The notes: generated by a model not told the origin, from the letters alone. Positions 22,370 to 33,100 are shown, counted from the first letter of the stretch. The stretch: DNA of 64,000 nucleotides from Amoebidium appalachense (GCA_963693365.1 CAVNZM010000002.1:16678001-16742000), one strand, 5' to 3'. Numbers and translations are program-made.

Positions 22370-24135
22370 TCCGGGGGAGGGGGAAGCTGGGGTCACTGAG
22401 GGAGGGGGGGGACAGTATCGGTCCCCCCCAGGTTGCAGAGAACCTTCACCCTCCCCCACCCCAGGTTAAGCTTCCCTTTGCCCCCTCACCGCCCCGATAC
22501 GTGTGGGAGCCGGGCATCGTCGTGGGTCCTCAAGACAGCGTCGAGGTGGTATGGCATGAATGTTTGTGGGGTGACTCTACCAAAGGTATGAATGGTGTGA
22601 ATGTTTTGTGGTTGGGGGAGGTTCCCCAGCCACAAGTGGATGGTCTCAGTGTTTCTTGTCCCAACCCGGTGTTTGTTCTAACCACACCGGAGGGGGTTTC
22701 TGTGCCATTGTTTCCGGGAGGGGGGGGGACACACACGAGTAAAGGGGGAAGGGGGGGGAAGGCACAGACACATAGAAACACACCACCACAACAACATACG
22801 ACGGTTGCAGACACACCTACACCCACACACACACCCACACATACACCACACACACACACACCACCCACCCACACATCACACACACACACTCCACCACCAC
22901 CCACATCACATACACACCCCACCCCACCCGTGCAGGCACCACAGGTAGGTATGTTGCACGTAGGTATCGAGGGTGTGAGTCTTCGTGGGCAGGGATTGGG
23001 AGTGAGTGATGATGTGTTGCTTGAATTGGAGGAGGATTTAGTTGGTTTTAGCCGGCATTATATAGACGTATGGTTAGCTGATGGTAAGTTGAAGGCTGTT
23101 GCTTTGCTCGATGGAGGGGCTCAGGTTAATTGTGTGCATGCTTCGTTTATTCGTCGTTTTAATCAGGCCGGGGGGGAAATTCCTATATTAGATGCTTCTA
23201 GCACAGCCTTAGGTAGTGCTAATAATAGTAGTATGTCTGTGGAAGGTGTTTGTGTGTTGCCGTGTGAGATAGGTGGCCAGGCTATGCATATTGCTTGTTA
23301 TGTGGTTAAGGATTTAGCTCAAAGTGTTTTGTTGGGAGCCCCATTTTTCCGTAGACATGTGAATGCTTTGTTTGAACGTACGAATGTTTTAGAATTGCAG
23401 TCCGGCGTTAAAATTAAAACCCATGATGGGCTCGACGGTTATCAGTCTGGTGCTAGAACGGTAGCTGAAGTAGTAATCGAGCCTTATCAGTGCCAAACGG
23501 TACGTGTCCGGGCCGGCAATCATGTTAGGATAGGGGATTTAGGGGTTTTTACTCCGAAAACCCCATTTCAGGAGGTGGCCCAATGGACCCTTAGTAGGGT
23601 ATGGCCGGATAAGACAATAGAAATAGAATTAGTGAATCCGGGCATCGAGCCTATAGTGATTAGGTCAGGTGTTTCCGTCGGTAGTTTCACTAATGAGATT
23701 GGTAGTATAGAGGTCTCTCTTATTACCCAAAAGGAGGATGCCGGCTCGAAGGGTGACTCAGGAGGAGGGGGAACAACTTTATTTAACGTTAGCCACCAAA
23801 ATGTCACCCGACACGATGGGGGGGGGGACCGGGACAGCACCGGTCCCACTCCCCCGACCCCCAAGAGGAAGGAGGGTCACCCCGGGTGTGAGAATGTGCA
23901 GGCAAGGGGGGAGGGTGTTGGTCTAACCCGTGGATCTGACGGGTTAACCAACACCGTGGGGGGCAGGGTGGCCACAGACCTGGCCCCCCACATACATGCA
24001 CTAACTCATCAGGAATTGCCCGGGGGCATTGGTGTGCCGGGGGGAGGGGGGGTGCTAAGGGTGACCGCCTATATCCGGAGGTACCTCAACCTCACCCCGA
24101 GCAGCACCGATGTAATACAGGAGGTGAAATGTTAA
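22370..24135 (+). CDS. pol: Pol N-terminal part: linker and aspartic protease
   Basis: A frame open from within gag to TAA 24133-24135 (an internal start is not meaningful). After a proline/histidine-rich linker (CA-like repeats at 22780-22935 encode it), a retropepsin-like domain lies at about 22970-23400. It contains ALLDGGAQVNCVHASFI, followed by VEGVCVLPCEIGG and VLLGAPFFRRH, the flap and ILG-like elements. The active-site triplet reads D-G-G rather than the usual D-T/S-G. The frame ends just before RT. In the other frame, from about 24050, a better continuation (YPEVPQPHPEQ, then MLSGTPVNKDAS) runs to 24260, so the stop is probably an effect of the G run at 24037-24051. Confidence 0.82.
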
Positions 24136-24243
24136 GTGGCACTCCGGTGAATAAGGATGCATCCACTTGTGATGGGGGTAACCCGGAGTTAGTATTGCCG
24201 TTTGGTATGAAGGAGGGGGATTGGACGGTAGAACAGAAAAAAA

Positions 24244-25719
24244 TTGCTAGCTAAGTTATTTGATAGGACTCGGTTTGCATTTCTGGCCGATGATAACGAA
24301 GTAGGCTTCGTTAAAGGGTTTGAAATGCAGATCGACACAGGTGATAATAGGCCGGTAGTGATGCCTAGCTATAGAATGGAGCAGTATAAATTGTCGGATG
24401 CGCTAATAATAGTGAGTGATATGTTAAAAAAGGGTCATGTGGAGCATAGTTCGAGTCCGTGGAGAAGTCCGGTGCTATTGGTTAAGAAGCCCGACGGGTC
24501 TTGGCGCCTAGTGAACGATTACAGGGCTCTGAATCGGATCACTAAGGCAGACCAATGGCCTCTCCCTAACATAGACGAGCAGCTTTCACAGCTGCACGGC
24601 TATACTCACTTTGCTAAACTTGATTTAAAAGCAGCTTTTTGGCAGATAAGGTTGGAGGAGAGCAGCAAGGAGAAGACTGCCTTTGCACTGGGTGACCAGC
24701 TGTTCCAGTACAAGGTGGTGCCGATGGGTTTGCTCTCCTCTCCAGCTATGTTGTGCCGGGTAATGTATAAAATTCTCCACCCTCATTTGGATGTATGCCA
24801 CCCTTATTTGGATGATGTTTTAATTAAAGGTAGGTCATTTGAGGAGTTAGTTAATAATTGTGAAAAAGTATTTTTAGCTTTGGGTGAGTCTGGTCTTCGT
24901 ATTAGCGGTAGCAAGACTGTGATTGGTGTGCCGGAGGTTAAGTTTTTAGGTCATATTGTGTCTAGTAATGGTCTTTCCCCTGATCCGGAGAAAATCCGGG
25001 CCATAGTTGAGTGGCCCCGTCCTCAGACTGTCACTCAACTAAGGCAATTTTTAGGTTTAACTAATTATCTTCGTCGTTATATTAAGGACTATAGTATGCT
25101 TGCTTTGCCGTTAACTAGTCAGACGGGGGGGGAGAAGAAGAATAGAATAGATTGGAATGTTGATGCTGTTTCTGCTTTCGAAAAGCTTAAGTTAGCTTTG
25201 CAGTCTTCGAGTATGCTTGTTCATCCTGATTTTTCGGCCGGGGGGGGGATGTTTAAAGTTCGGTGCGATGCAAGTAAGGTTGCTGAGGGGGCCGTGTTAT
25301 ATCAAGTGCAGGAGGGGCAGGATAGAGTGATTGCTTATGCTAGTCGTTCATTTAGTAAAAGTGAACGTAGATATAGCAATCCGGAGAGAGAGTCCCATGC
25401 TATCTTTTGGGCAGTCTCACAGGCATGGAGGTATATACTCGCAGGCAGGACGTTTGAGGTCTACACCGACCACAAGCCCTGCCTAGCCATGGCCGGCACC
25501 ACTCGTCTGGTCAACGAGAGGATGCAGAAGTGGGCCGCGGCTCTCGGTGAGTTCTCCTATAAATTGTTTTATGCCAAGGGTGAAACAATGGTCGACTGTG
25601 ATGCTCTCTCTCGTGCTGCTTATATTTTGTTTGAAGAAGAGAAGGAGGGGGAGGGGGGGATAGTGAGAGACGGGGGGGGGAGGGGGGAAGGGGGGGGGCG
25701 AGTGAGCAGAAAGGAATAG
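24244..25719 (+). CDS. pol: Pol middle part: reverse transcriptase and RNase H
   Basis: The frame begins at TTG 24244 after an A7 run where the upstream frame is one base off. RT motifs are in order: the LVKKPDGSWRLVNDYRALN finger, FAKLDLKAAFWQI (first catalytic Asp), MGLLSSPAMLCRVM, HPYLDDVLI (YxDD catalytic pair) and FLGHIVSSNGLSPDPEK. RNase H follows with RCDASKVAEGAVLYQ, SNPERESHAIFWAV, YTDHKPCL and the end of its catalytic set. It is about 490 residues, normal for this segment. The TAG at 25717-25719 is preceded by G runs at 25667-25698 where the frame to integrase changes. No active-site residue is missing in RT. Confidence 0.93.
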   Translation: MLAKLFDRTRFAFLADDNEVGFVKGFEMQIDTGDNRPVVMPSYRMEQYKLSDALIIVSDMLKKGHVEHSSSPWRSPVLLVKKPDGSWRLVNDYRALNRITKADQWPLPNIDEQLSQLHGYTHFAKLDLKAAFWQIRLEESSKEKTAFALGDQLFQYKVVPMGLLSSPAMLCRVMYKILHPHLDVCHPYLDDVLIKGRSFEELVNNCEKVFLALGESGLRISGSKTVIGVPEVKFLGHIVSSNGLSPDPEKIRAIVEWPRPQTVTQLRQFLGLTNYLRRYIKDYSMLALPLTSQTGGEKKNRIDWNVDAVSAFEKLKLALQSSSMLVHPDFSAGGGMFKVRCDASKVAEGAVLYQVQEGQDRVIAYASRSFSKSERRYSNPERESHAIFWAVSQAWRYILAGRTFEVYTDHKPCLAMAGTTRLVNERMQKWAAALGEFSYKLFYAKGETMVDCDALSRAAYILFEEEKEGEGGIVRDGGGRGEGGGRVSRKE

Positions 25720-27524
25720 ATGCTGTGTCTGTGGATGTGTCTTCTTGGGTTCCGGGGTTGCTTGCTTATAAGTGTAGGAGAGGGGGGGGGAGGTATTTGT
25801 CGGTGTCTGAGGTCGGGACCGAGTCTCATGGCTCGGCCCCTGCCTTAGCACCTACGGCTTTGATCTTAGCTCAGGAGGAAGATGTGTTGATTGGTCTGGT
25901 TAAGAATTATTTAAAGGGGCCGGTTGATTCGATTAAATTTACAAATAAAAGGCAGATGATTAAGGTAGCTAAGTTAGCAAAAATGTGTCAGGTAGAGCAG
26001 GATTTAGTTTATCATTGTTCTGGGCCAGACGGACACCGAGTTTGGGTCCCGACGGCACTTGTGCCTGAGGTTTTGCATATGGTGCATGAGCATCCCATGG
26101 CTGGTCATTTAGGTGTAAATAGGACGTTGCTTCGTGTTAATCGTTCGTATTTTTGGCCGGGTATGAGTAGGGAGGTGAGGGATTATGTGTTGTCATGCAT
26201 GCATTGTCAGGAAAGGAATGAGAGTCCCCACTCTCGTTCCCGCCCGTCGTTTATTAGGGATTTTAATGTTCGTATGTTTGAAAGGGTAGCAGTGGATGTG
26301 GTCGGTCCTTTTAATTCTACGGTTGAGGGTAACACTGTTCTTGTTACCGTCACCGATGTGGCCACTCGTTGGGTTGAAGTTTTTCCTCTCCCCACTGCTA
26401 ATGCCGTTTTGTTTGCTCGTATTTTTGTGGATGAAATTTGTCTTAGGTTTGGTTGTCCTCGTGTTTTGTTAACGGATAGGAGTCGTGTGTTTTTAAATCA
26501 GTTGGTGTCGGAGGTGTGTAAAATTTTAAGGGTAGCTCATATCACTACGTCTGCATATCACCCTCAAGCAAATGCCATCTCTGAACGTGTGCATGCAGTG
26601 TTTCAGAAGTCCTTTGGCAAAATGGTGGATGTGGAGGCTAATGATTGGGATCATATGTCTAGGTTTATTGCTCATTCATATAATTCTACCCCTCATGCTG
26701 TGACTGGTTTTTCTCCGTTTTATTTGGTCTATGGGCAGGAGGCTATTAGTTTGTTAGATACGGCACTTTTGCCGATGGGGGGGGCTGACCGACTAACTTA
26801 TCCCCACTGGACTGAGTTCCGGGAGCAGCTACTAACCCGGGCCCGGGCTGCACGTGATGCAGCTCTGGCCCGTACACAGCAGGCACAGGCACGTACAGAC
26901 GTGTCCACACGTCCGTTACGTGAATTTGCCGAGGGTACTTTAGTTTTAATTAGGGATCATACTAGGAAGAAGAGATATAAGCAGGAGCAGGAAGGTAAGG
27001 GTGAAGGTGAAGGTCTTCGTAAGTATGGTAAGAAATGGTTGCCTCTTTTTATCGGTCCGTATAAAATAGTGGCTAGGTTAGGTCCGACGGAATATAAGGT
27101 GCAGAGGTTAGATAATGAGAGTGATGTTAGATTTTATAATGTAGATGATATAAAGGAATATTATGATAGGGCCCTTAGGGTTAAACGGCCGGAGGGCCGT
27201 CGAGTGTTAGATGCATTCACCCCCGACTATGACGGGTCGGTGGATGTATCGGAGGCTGCAGTAGATAAAATTATGGATAAAAAGGTTATCGAAGGTAAGG
27301 AAGGTAAGGTAAATTATTATTTAATTCGTTTTGAGGGAGGTTATCAGGAAGATCAGTGGTTGCCTGAGTTTCATTTGGATTGCCCGTTTTCTATTCGTGC
27401 TTATGAGGCTAGATTAGTGCAGAGGGAGTTGCCTAGTGCTCCCTCTCGGCCAAAGAGAGTTATTCCTCAGTTTAATCGTGGTGTGAAAAAGTCGGTGGGG
27501 GAGGGGGCCGGGGGGGGGGAGTGA
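25701..27524 (+). CDS. pol: Pol C-terminal part: integrase with GPY/F module and chromodomain
   Basis: Enzyme that inserts the cDNA. The HHCC zinc-binding region is HEHPMAGHLGVNRT with C-x2-C in CMHCQE. The catalytic DDE residues are Asp in AVDVVGPF, Asp in LLTDRS and Glu in NAISERVH. A GPY/F module (LFIGPYKIVARL) follows. Near the C-terminus is a chromodomain-like segment (VDKIMDKKVIEG, YYLIRFEGGYQED, QWLPEFHL), which in chromoviruses directs insertion to marked chromatin. The frame is open upstream to about 25701 and no start codon is needed, since this is part of a polyprotein. The tail is proline/basic and ends in a glycine run before TGA. Confidence 0.92.
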   Translation, partial: SEQKGIDAVSVDVSSWVPGLLAYKCRRGGGRYLSVSEVGTESHGSAPALAPTALILAQEEDVLIGLVKNYLKGPVDSIKFTNKRQMIKVAKLAKMCQVEQDLVYHCSGPDGHRVWVPTALVPEVLHMVHEHPMAGHLGVNRTLLRVNRSYFWPGMSREVRDYVLSCMHCQERNESPHSRSRPSFIRDFNVRMFERVAVDVVGPFNSTVEGNTVLVTVTDVATRWVEVFPLPTANAVLFARIFVDEICLRFGCPRVLLTDRSRVFLNQLVSEVCKILRVAHITTSAYHPQANAISERVHAVFQKSFGKMVDVEANDWDHMSRFIAHSYNSTPHAVTGFSPFYLVYGQEAISLLDTALLPMGGADRLTYPHWTEFREQLLTRARAARDAALARTQQAQARTDVSTRPLREFAEGTLVLIRDHTRKKRYKQEQEGKGEGEGLRKYGKKWLPLFIGPYKIVARLGPTEYKVQRLDNESDVRFYNVDDIKEYYDRALRVKRPEGRRVLDAFTPDYDGSVDVSEAAVDKIMDKKVIEGKEGKVNYYLIRFEGGYQEDQWLPEFHLDCPFSIRAYEARLVQRELPSAPSRPKRVIPQFNRGVKKSVGEGAGGGE

Positions 27525-27792
27525 TGCAAATACACGTAGACACACGGGGGGAGGGGGGAGGGAGGGGAGGAGACCGAGGAGGAGTGTGAACGTAGTCGTA
27601 GGAATTTAATTTATTATCATAGGTGTCTCCGTAGGTATCAAGCTTATGGTGTAGATTAATTTATTATTTTTCTTCGTAATTTATTTAATTTAATTTTTTT
27701 TAGGAGACTGATTAGTCTATGTCTTTTTAGGGGGTGTTAGATGTAATGTGACTGAGGTGGGACTCAGCTTTTCCGGGGGCCGGGGGGGGAGT
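27525..27792 (+). other. 3' untranslated part and polypurine tract of the Ty3/Gypsy element
   Basis: Mostly AT-rich and G-rich non-coding DNA. A purine run (GGGGGCCGGGGGGGGAG) lies immediately before the 3' LTR and fits the plus-strand primer site. Confidence 0.75.
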
Positions 27793-27843
27793 TGACATAT
27801 ACTAATCCGTCTCAGCAGATTAGCCTAAGTCTACGATCGAGAT

Positions 27844-27878
<35 letters not shown>

Positions 27879-28518
27879 GGCCCGGGTCCACAGATCATCA
27901 AGATCAAGTCCGGGGCCTCAAGATAGCTGTACAGCTGCGTGCATCTTGCCTCTGCCGGCGCAGGGCATTGGACCACGTCAGCCGGGACAGCCGTCCAATA
28001 GAATTCTAATTAGTGTGTAGGATAGATCGTAGGAGGACTTAGGAATGTCATTGTTCGGGCAGAAGCCCTTTTGTAAGGATTGGCAAGGTTTGATAGTATA
28101 TGTTGCCAAACGTATTTATATATTTAGATGTAGAGGAAAGGGGGGAGGGAGGGGGGGGGAGGATAGTATGAAATGTAGATTTAGACTCTGCGGTGCCACT
28201 AGGGGGAGGGTGAGGGGTGAGACTTGGATAAATATATTAGTTGAGTAGATCGACTTAGCTCGTGCAGGCGCACGATAAAAGTAGATCGGAATGTTAATGG
28301 AATGTGGCATCGTAGGGGGCCAGGTGATGATGATCTTGTAGGGCACGGCCTTGATGGCCTCAGTCGTAACTTAGACTCAATCCGTACGGATCTAAGTTTG
28401 CCCGTCGGAGCCTGGTCTTAATAAACTTTACCGTTTTTCTGTACACGTTCGTTCCTTTTCGTGTGTGTACACTTAGTAGAGTGCCGCGTCTCTAGTACAC
28501 ATACATTAGGATACGACA
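27793..28518 (+). repeat. 3' LTR (726 bp)
   Basis: It matches the 5' LTR except for G-run lengths: 33 versus 22 nt in the main run, 6 versus 7, and 9 versus 7. Those differences sum exactly to the 12-bp length difference, so no other indel exists. Confidence 0.92.
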
Positions 28519-28523
28519 GACGC
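28519..28523. repeat. Target site duplication, right copy (GACGC)
   Basis: Identical to 20155-20159, on the other side of the element. Confidence 0.9.
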
Positions 28524-29640
28524 AGCACCCGGGCAATGGCAGGGACGGGGGAGTGACGGGACGCGATCGTAGATACTGCACCGTCGTTATCGGTGAGCAC
28601 GCGTATGTGGCTGTTGCGACAGCTGGGACCCCAACAGGCCAGGGCCACGGCAATGCCAGCCAGCTCAAACAGCACGGAAGCCCACACATCTCCGCCAGCA
28701 ATGACCGTGCGCCAATGGTCCGTCCATGCTAGGTGAAACCACGCTTGACCCCAGTAGCCACCGCATCCTATGCTGCCGGCCGCATCTGTGGTGAACATGT
28801 GATGCACGGGGGGGGGGTAAGCACACGTATGCCGTTCCACTCGGGGAGGAACTCCGACCACAGCACAATGTCGGCTCGTGCGTCGGCGCAGACACGGATG
28901 TGGTGGTGGGGCCCTAGGCCGGCCCTCTCAGCCTCCGCCAGCAGATGAAGCAAGCGTTGAAGAAAGGCACGGGCACGCCCCAGCGCCACAACCTGAGCAC
29001 ACCACATGAGCTTGCCGCACAGGGACCGTAGGTCTCGAACAGTGGCCTTGGTGCGACCCCGCCAATCGGCTAGCAGGGCCCGGAGCTCGGTCAGCTTGAC
29101 GGCAGGTAAGCGGGCCTCCATGCGCAGAGTGTCCCACTCGAGCCCAGAGTAGATGAGCGTGTGTGAGGGCAGCTGCACTTTGTCGTCGGCAAGCGTAACA
29201 CCCACCTTCGAGCACACCCACCGAAACACCAGCATGTTGAAGGCGCACTCTTGCAGCGTACGGCCGCCGAAAAAGAAGTCGTCCACAAAATGCTGTGTCT
29301 CTGTGGCGTTGAGGGCGTGGGCGAAGTGCTGCAGGGCCTGAGCTATGCGTTCCCAGAACGCTGGGCTGGACCGCAAGCCAAACGGTAGGCGGGTCTCCAC
29401 ATAGAACGCGCCTAGCAGCTGGAACGACAGCAGTGGCTGGTCGTCTGGGTGCACCGGGCCGTGACGAAAGGCACCCTTCACGTCGTATGCCCCGAGGAAG
29501 CAGCCCTGGCCGAGCCGAGCTACTGTTTGCATCACCGTGCGGATGGTGATGTACTCCAGCTGATCCGGGTAATCGACCCCATCGTTGATACTGGAGCCAC
29601 GCGGGAAGGAAAGGTCGTGGATGCGGCGGACGCCCGTGCC

Positions 29641-29644
<4 letters not shown>
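28519..29644 (-). pseudogene. DIRS-like reverse transcriptase and RNase H (N-terminal truncated, frame break, interrupted)
   Basis: The minus-strand frame starts abruptly after a poly(A) run and reads RRIHDLSFPRGSSINDGVDY, a DIRS-type RT motif. It continues GAYDVKGAFRH (catalytic Asp), LPFGLRSSPAFWERI and HFVDDFFFGG (the xxDD box), then LIYSGLEWDT and LCGKLMWCAQVV. RNase H follows with FTTDAAGSIGCGGYWG and VLTDNDGAVS. Between RT and RNase H the frame shifts at a run of 8 G on the plus strand (28808-28815). The ORF is then broken by the LTR element at 28519 and resumes at 20159. Missing parts are gag and the first RT motifs. Pieces of this size without an intact start cannot be expressed as a normal polyprotein. 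Confidence 0.87.

Positions 29645-29680
<36 letters not shown>
29645..29680. repeat. 36-nt T homopolymer at the A1 / RT junction
   Basis: Thirty-six T on the plus strand (poly A in element sense) lie exactly between repeat A1 and the truncated RT. Nothing like this is next to repeat A2. Confidence 0.9.
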
Positions 29681-29682
<2 letters not shown>

Positions 29683-29769
29683 GGCCCGTGACGTCATGGG
29701 CCGCCCGGCTGCCTGCGCCCGAAGTGATCCGTGAAACATCTTTCATCTGCTGCGCATATGAAACGTACA
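29681..29769 (-). repeat. Split direct repeat A1 (89 bp), element terminus
   Basis: Matches 17907-17995 in the same orientation; sequence identity stops at 29769. Confidence 0.9.
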
Positions 29770-30119
29770 ATGATCATGAGAGGGTGAATATTGTGTATCA
29801 CTTTATGCTACAGTAATATTAATGTAGTGTACTATGCTAGAGTCTAGAGTCTACATAAGGTTGTGTTAAAGAAAATGAGCTAAAGCATTAATAGTTCTAG
29901 CTAGTGTAGAATCAAATGTGGGTGCGTGTGTGAAGCAGCATCAACAGTCAGTCATGTAGCAGTCGTAGCAGCCTCGGCCTGGGACTTGTCGTAGATGCAA
30001 CCCTAGCGTCTCCTTGAAGTGTTGAAGGGGCCACCATGATGTAGACGGCACTTGTAGATGACTGGGCTGGCGACGGTGCTGGCTGGTTGACTTGTAGACT
30101 TGAAGTGACTGCTTACTTG

Positions 30120-30185
30120 CTTGCTTACTAACTGACTGCGTGACTGAGCTCGAGTGCGCGCTTTTTATACCTTTGAGGGCCAAAA
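30120..30185 (-). promoter_or_regulatory. Candidate TATA promoter on the minus strand
   Basis: In minus sense, GGTATAAAAAGCGCGC lies at about 30156-30171, followed by pyrimidine/purine repeats (AAGCAAGCAAG). It points toward the DIRS-like element 350 bp away, and a 28-codon ORF starting with ATG near 30038 follows. It could drive an unrecognised transcript or be part of an old LTR. Confidence 0.4.
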
Positions 30186-33100
30186 GCTAAATAATATTAA
30201 CCAATAGAAATCAAGTACAGGGCTCGTAATCTAATTATGGTAACTCCAATTGCAATAATGGTAACAAGGGTTCGTCATCTAATTATGGTAACTCTAATAA
30301 TGGTAATATAATGCATATACCAATAAGAAGGACGATGCCAAGAGCATAACTATATATAGTAGGTATTGCGAAATGTTAGGAATTCATGAAGCTAACTATA
30401 TATTATATACCTATAAATCTCTCAGGTCATGGCGTCTCTGAATCTCCGGAATCAGGACGACTGTTCAAAATATTTACATGGGATCTAAATTAGACTTATT
30501 TGAGAATAATCTGAACGTTGCTATTTGCAATCCGAGCACATTGGAATGCTGTTGGATAATATGCAGCCAATCAGAGACTATTAATTGACGTGGAGCCAAT
30601 CAGCTCGCAATGTACTATTTTGGAATTTCTTGGACCGAGTCTTCTTGGCGAACTCCGGAGAGCTGCCATCGGGGAGAGAGAAAGAGAGAGAGAGAGAGAG
30701 GGTGAGAAAGAGAGAGAGTCTAACACGTGACCATACTTGTAGCGGGCCATTGCCGTGCATATCTCTACATACTCAATGAATATCTAGCCTCGCGCAGGGG
30801 CTGCTGCTCCATCACAATGCACAGGCAATTTCGATATTGGTCACCCTCTGGCAGCGAGCTGGGCAAACGGTTACACGAATACAATGGCCGTTCAGTCTCT
30901 TTGTTGTGGAACCTGTCAGAATATGCAATCGCATATGTCAACCCATCTCACTCGCTATCTTGATCGTGATGACTATGGGATAATGGTAGCTTATAAGACA
31001 GGGTTGGGCTGGGGTTCGCCAGCTTAACCGTATCGCCCTTTTGCCAATCGTAACGGACCAATTTCTATATCGTAACGGGTGGGTTCTTGGGGAGCTGCAA
31101 GCCCCGCCTACTAAACGCCCCTCCAGTCGCAAAACTCAAAATACGTGTTTTTACAAATTGAGTACCGCAAGATTACAAGCCCTGGAAACTTATTGGGGCT
31201 CGATATTGCACATGAGAAGCGCTGTAGATATGTTCTTGGGGGGGAATGTGCTGTTCTTAAACAGAAATATTGAAAAAATAGGGAAAATTACATATTAAGC
31301 GTTTATAATGCTACACACCTGATACGAAAGCTGTTACGACGGTACCCTGACCTTATTCGTATCGGGGTCTCTCGTTAATCGTAATTACGACGATTTTTTC
31401 GTAATCCCTACCCTGTTATAAGAGGCTATATGATTGGTTCTAAGTCATATAAGGATCTCGGCCGAAAAGGAGAGGAAATGGCGTGAAGTGGGTGCGTTCA
31501 GTGAAGGGGGAGGGGGAGGGGGGGGGAGGGGGAGACCTCAGGTGACGAACCTGTTTGCTGCATAGTGTCTACGCTTCGCTCTAGGCGCTTGTGCTTGTTT
31601 CGAAAAAAAGGTTCTAGGCTGCGCCTACTAGTAGGTGGAGGTACTTATATAAAGCAGTTAAGCTGCCTTCCAAATGCAGTGTGAGGCGCCTGTAGTTTGT
31701 GTGTATGTTTGTGTGGCAGCGTGTGTGTGGTGGCATGTGTGAATGTGTGAAATGGGTGCTTGAGGCTGTGTGCGTGCGTGCGTGCACGTTCTGTATGTAT
31801 TGATGGTAGTGGCGGTGGTAGTGCACGTGGTAGGTGACGGTTTCTTTTGTTATGGCCACTAACACTATAACACCGTTATCACAGTGGTCACTAACAGTAA
31901 CGAACAGTAACGGCGAGCGGACTGCGGAGGTTGTTTTTTGAGTGGCAGAGACGCATCGGACCGACATGGGTACCGGTCTCACCCTCGTGACAGTCGTGAC
32001 GTCACATCAGTGATACCCGATTTGATTGGATTAGATTCAGTTTTGGCGCGAAACTGGCATAGAGCTTTGTCTACCCTCTTCGTCTACGCGCATCCCTCCT
32101 TCTTCCCCACTTCCCCCCCCCCCTTCTCTCTCTTTTTCTCTCTCTCTTCCCCCCTCCCTCCGCGCCCCCTCCCCCCTCCCCCCTCCCCCGAGCCCCCCGG
32201 TACCGCCCGCCCGCCACCGCCCGCCCGCCCGCTACCGCCCCCGCCCGCCCGCTTGCCCGCCCGCCCGCCCGCCCGCCCGGGGGCCCCCTCCGGTGTGCCC
32301 AATTTATGCAGTTGCACTGTGCCAATGAGAATGCAGAATTGTGCCAATCTGTATACGTAGCGGCCAGTCATATTCACATGATCAGAGTAAACACATACTA
32401 TCAATTTTTCTCAGGCACTGTGAATGCACACAAACTTAGCCTAATAACGTCGAATAACTGGTCCCAACAATACAGGTAACACCAGTCAATGATTATTCAA
32501 ACTTCTTGCTGTTAAACCAAACGCATTGCCGAATGAGCCCATTAACAAGGTACCTGTGTCCATGATATCTCAGGTTTGCACAAGATGAAGATCGCTCTTA
32601 TAAACCCCATATATTGACTGAGATCACTGCTTCCTTTCCTGGGCAGCACTAGATGCGCTGAAGCGAAAATCAGAATCTTGTGTCCTATTTTGAAACCCCC
32701 ACCCATACGTAAACATAGTGCCCTCTCCCCCCCCCCCCCCCCCCCCCCCCCCCCAACAATCCAACAATCCACCCACCCACCCACCCACCCACCCACGCTC
32801 TACCAAATAGAAACAAAGAAGAAATACATAAATGGAAACAAAAAGGCAAAAGGTTCGAGGCGGGGGAAGGGGGGGGGGAGGGGGGAGGAGACGAGGAGAC
32901 TTGAAATTGAGAGGGGGAGGATCGGAGGAGGGGGGTTTTCCAAATCAAGGAACATCGAAGGAAAAGGGAAAGGAAAAAGTAGCCAAAGGGACATCGATGT
33001 CATCAGCATGTTTCGCTGCTCTATTCTGAGACTTCACCGTTCACGTGGGCTCCGGTTTGGAATCCCCTCCTCCCCACCCCCCCCCCCCTCCCCCTTCCTC

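Larger units (their letters stand above)
20160..28518 (+). mobile_element. Ty3/Gypsy LTR retrotransposon with chromodomain (chromovirus-like), 8,359 bp
   Basis: The element has two LTRs (20160-20873 and 27793-28518), a leader, gag, protease, reverse transcriptase with RNase H, integrase with GPY/F and chromodomain, and a purine-rich tract, all on the plus strand. RT before integrase marks Ty3/Gypsy order, and the chromodomain marks the chromovirus branch. The LTRs look identical outside G-run lengths, and a GACGC duplication flanks the element. It therefore inserted very recently, into the RNase H gene of the DIRS-like element and in the opposite orientation. Frame changes between pol segments sit at homopolymers, so the copy may be nearly intact. 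Confidence 0.93.
17473..29769 (-). mobile_element. DIRS/PAT-like tyrosine-recombinase retrotransposon, defective and interrupted
   Basis: Read on the minus strand, the order is terminal repeat A1 (29769-29681), reverse transcriptase with RNase H (29644 downward, split by an inserted LTR element), tyrosine recombinase (19259-18139), repeat B1 (18128-17996), repeat A2 (17995-17907), about 300 bp of palindrome-rich DNA, and repeat B2 (17605-17473). A and B occur in the same orientation, giving the A1 / genes / B1-A2 / B2 split direct repeats known for PAT and Ngaro members of the DIRS order. There is no gag ORF, and the RT begins in mid-domain beside a poly(A) run, so this copy has lost its 5' coding part. 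In-frame stops also occur in the RNase H and recombinase parts. The classification rests on domains and architecture seen here; the family name is inference. Confidence 0.85.
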
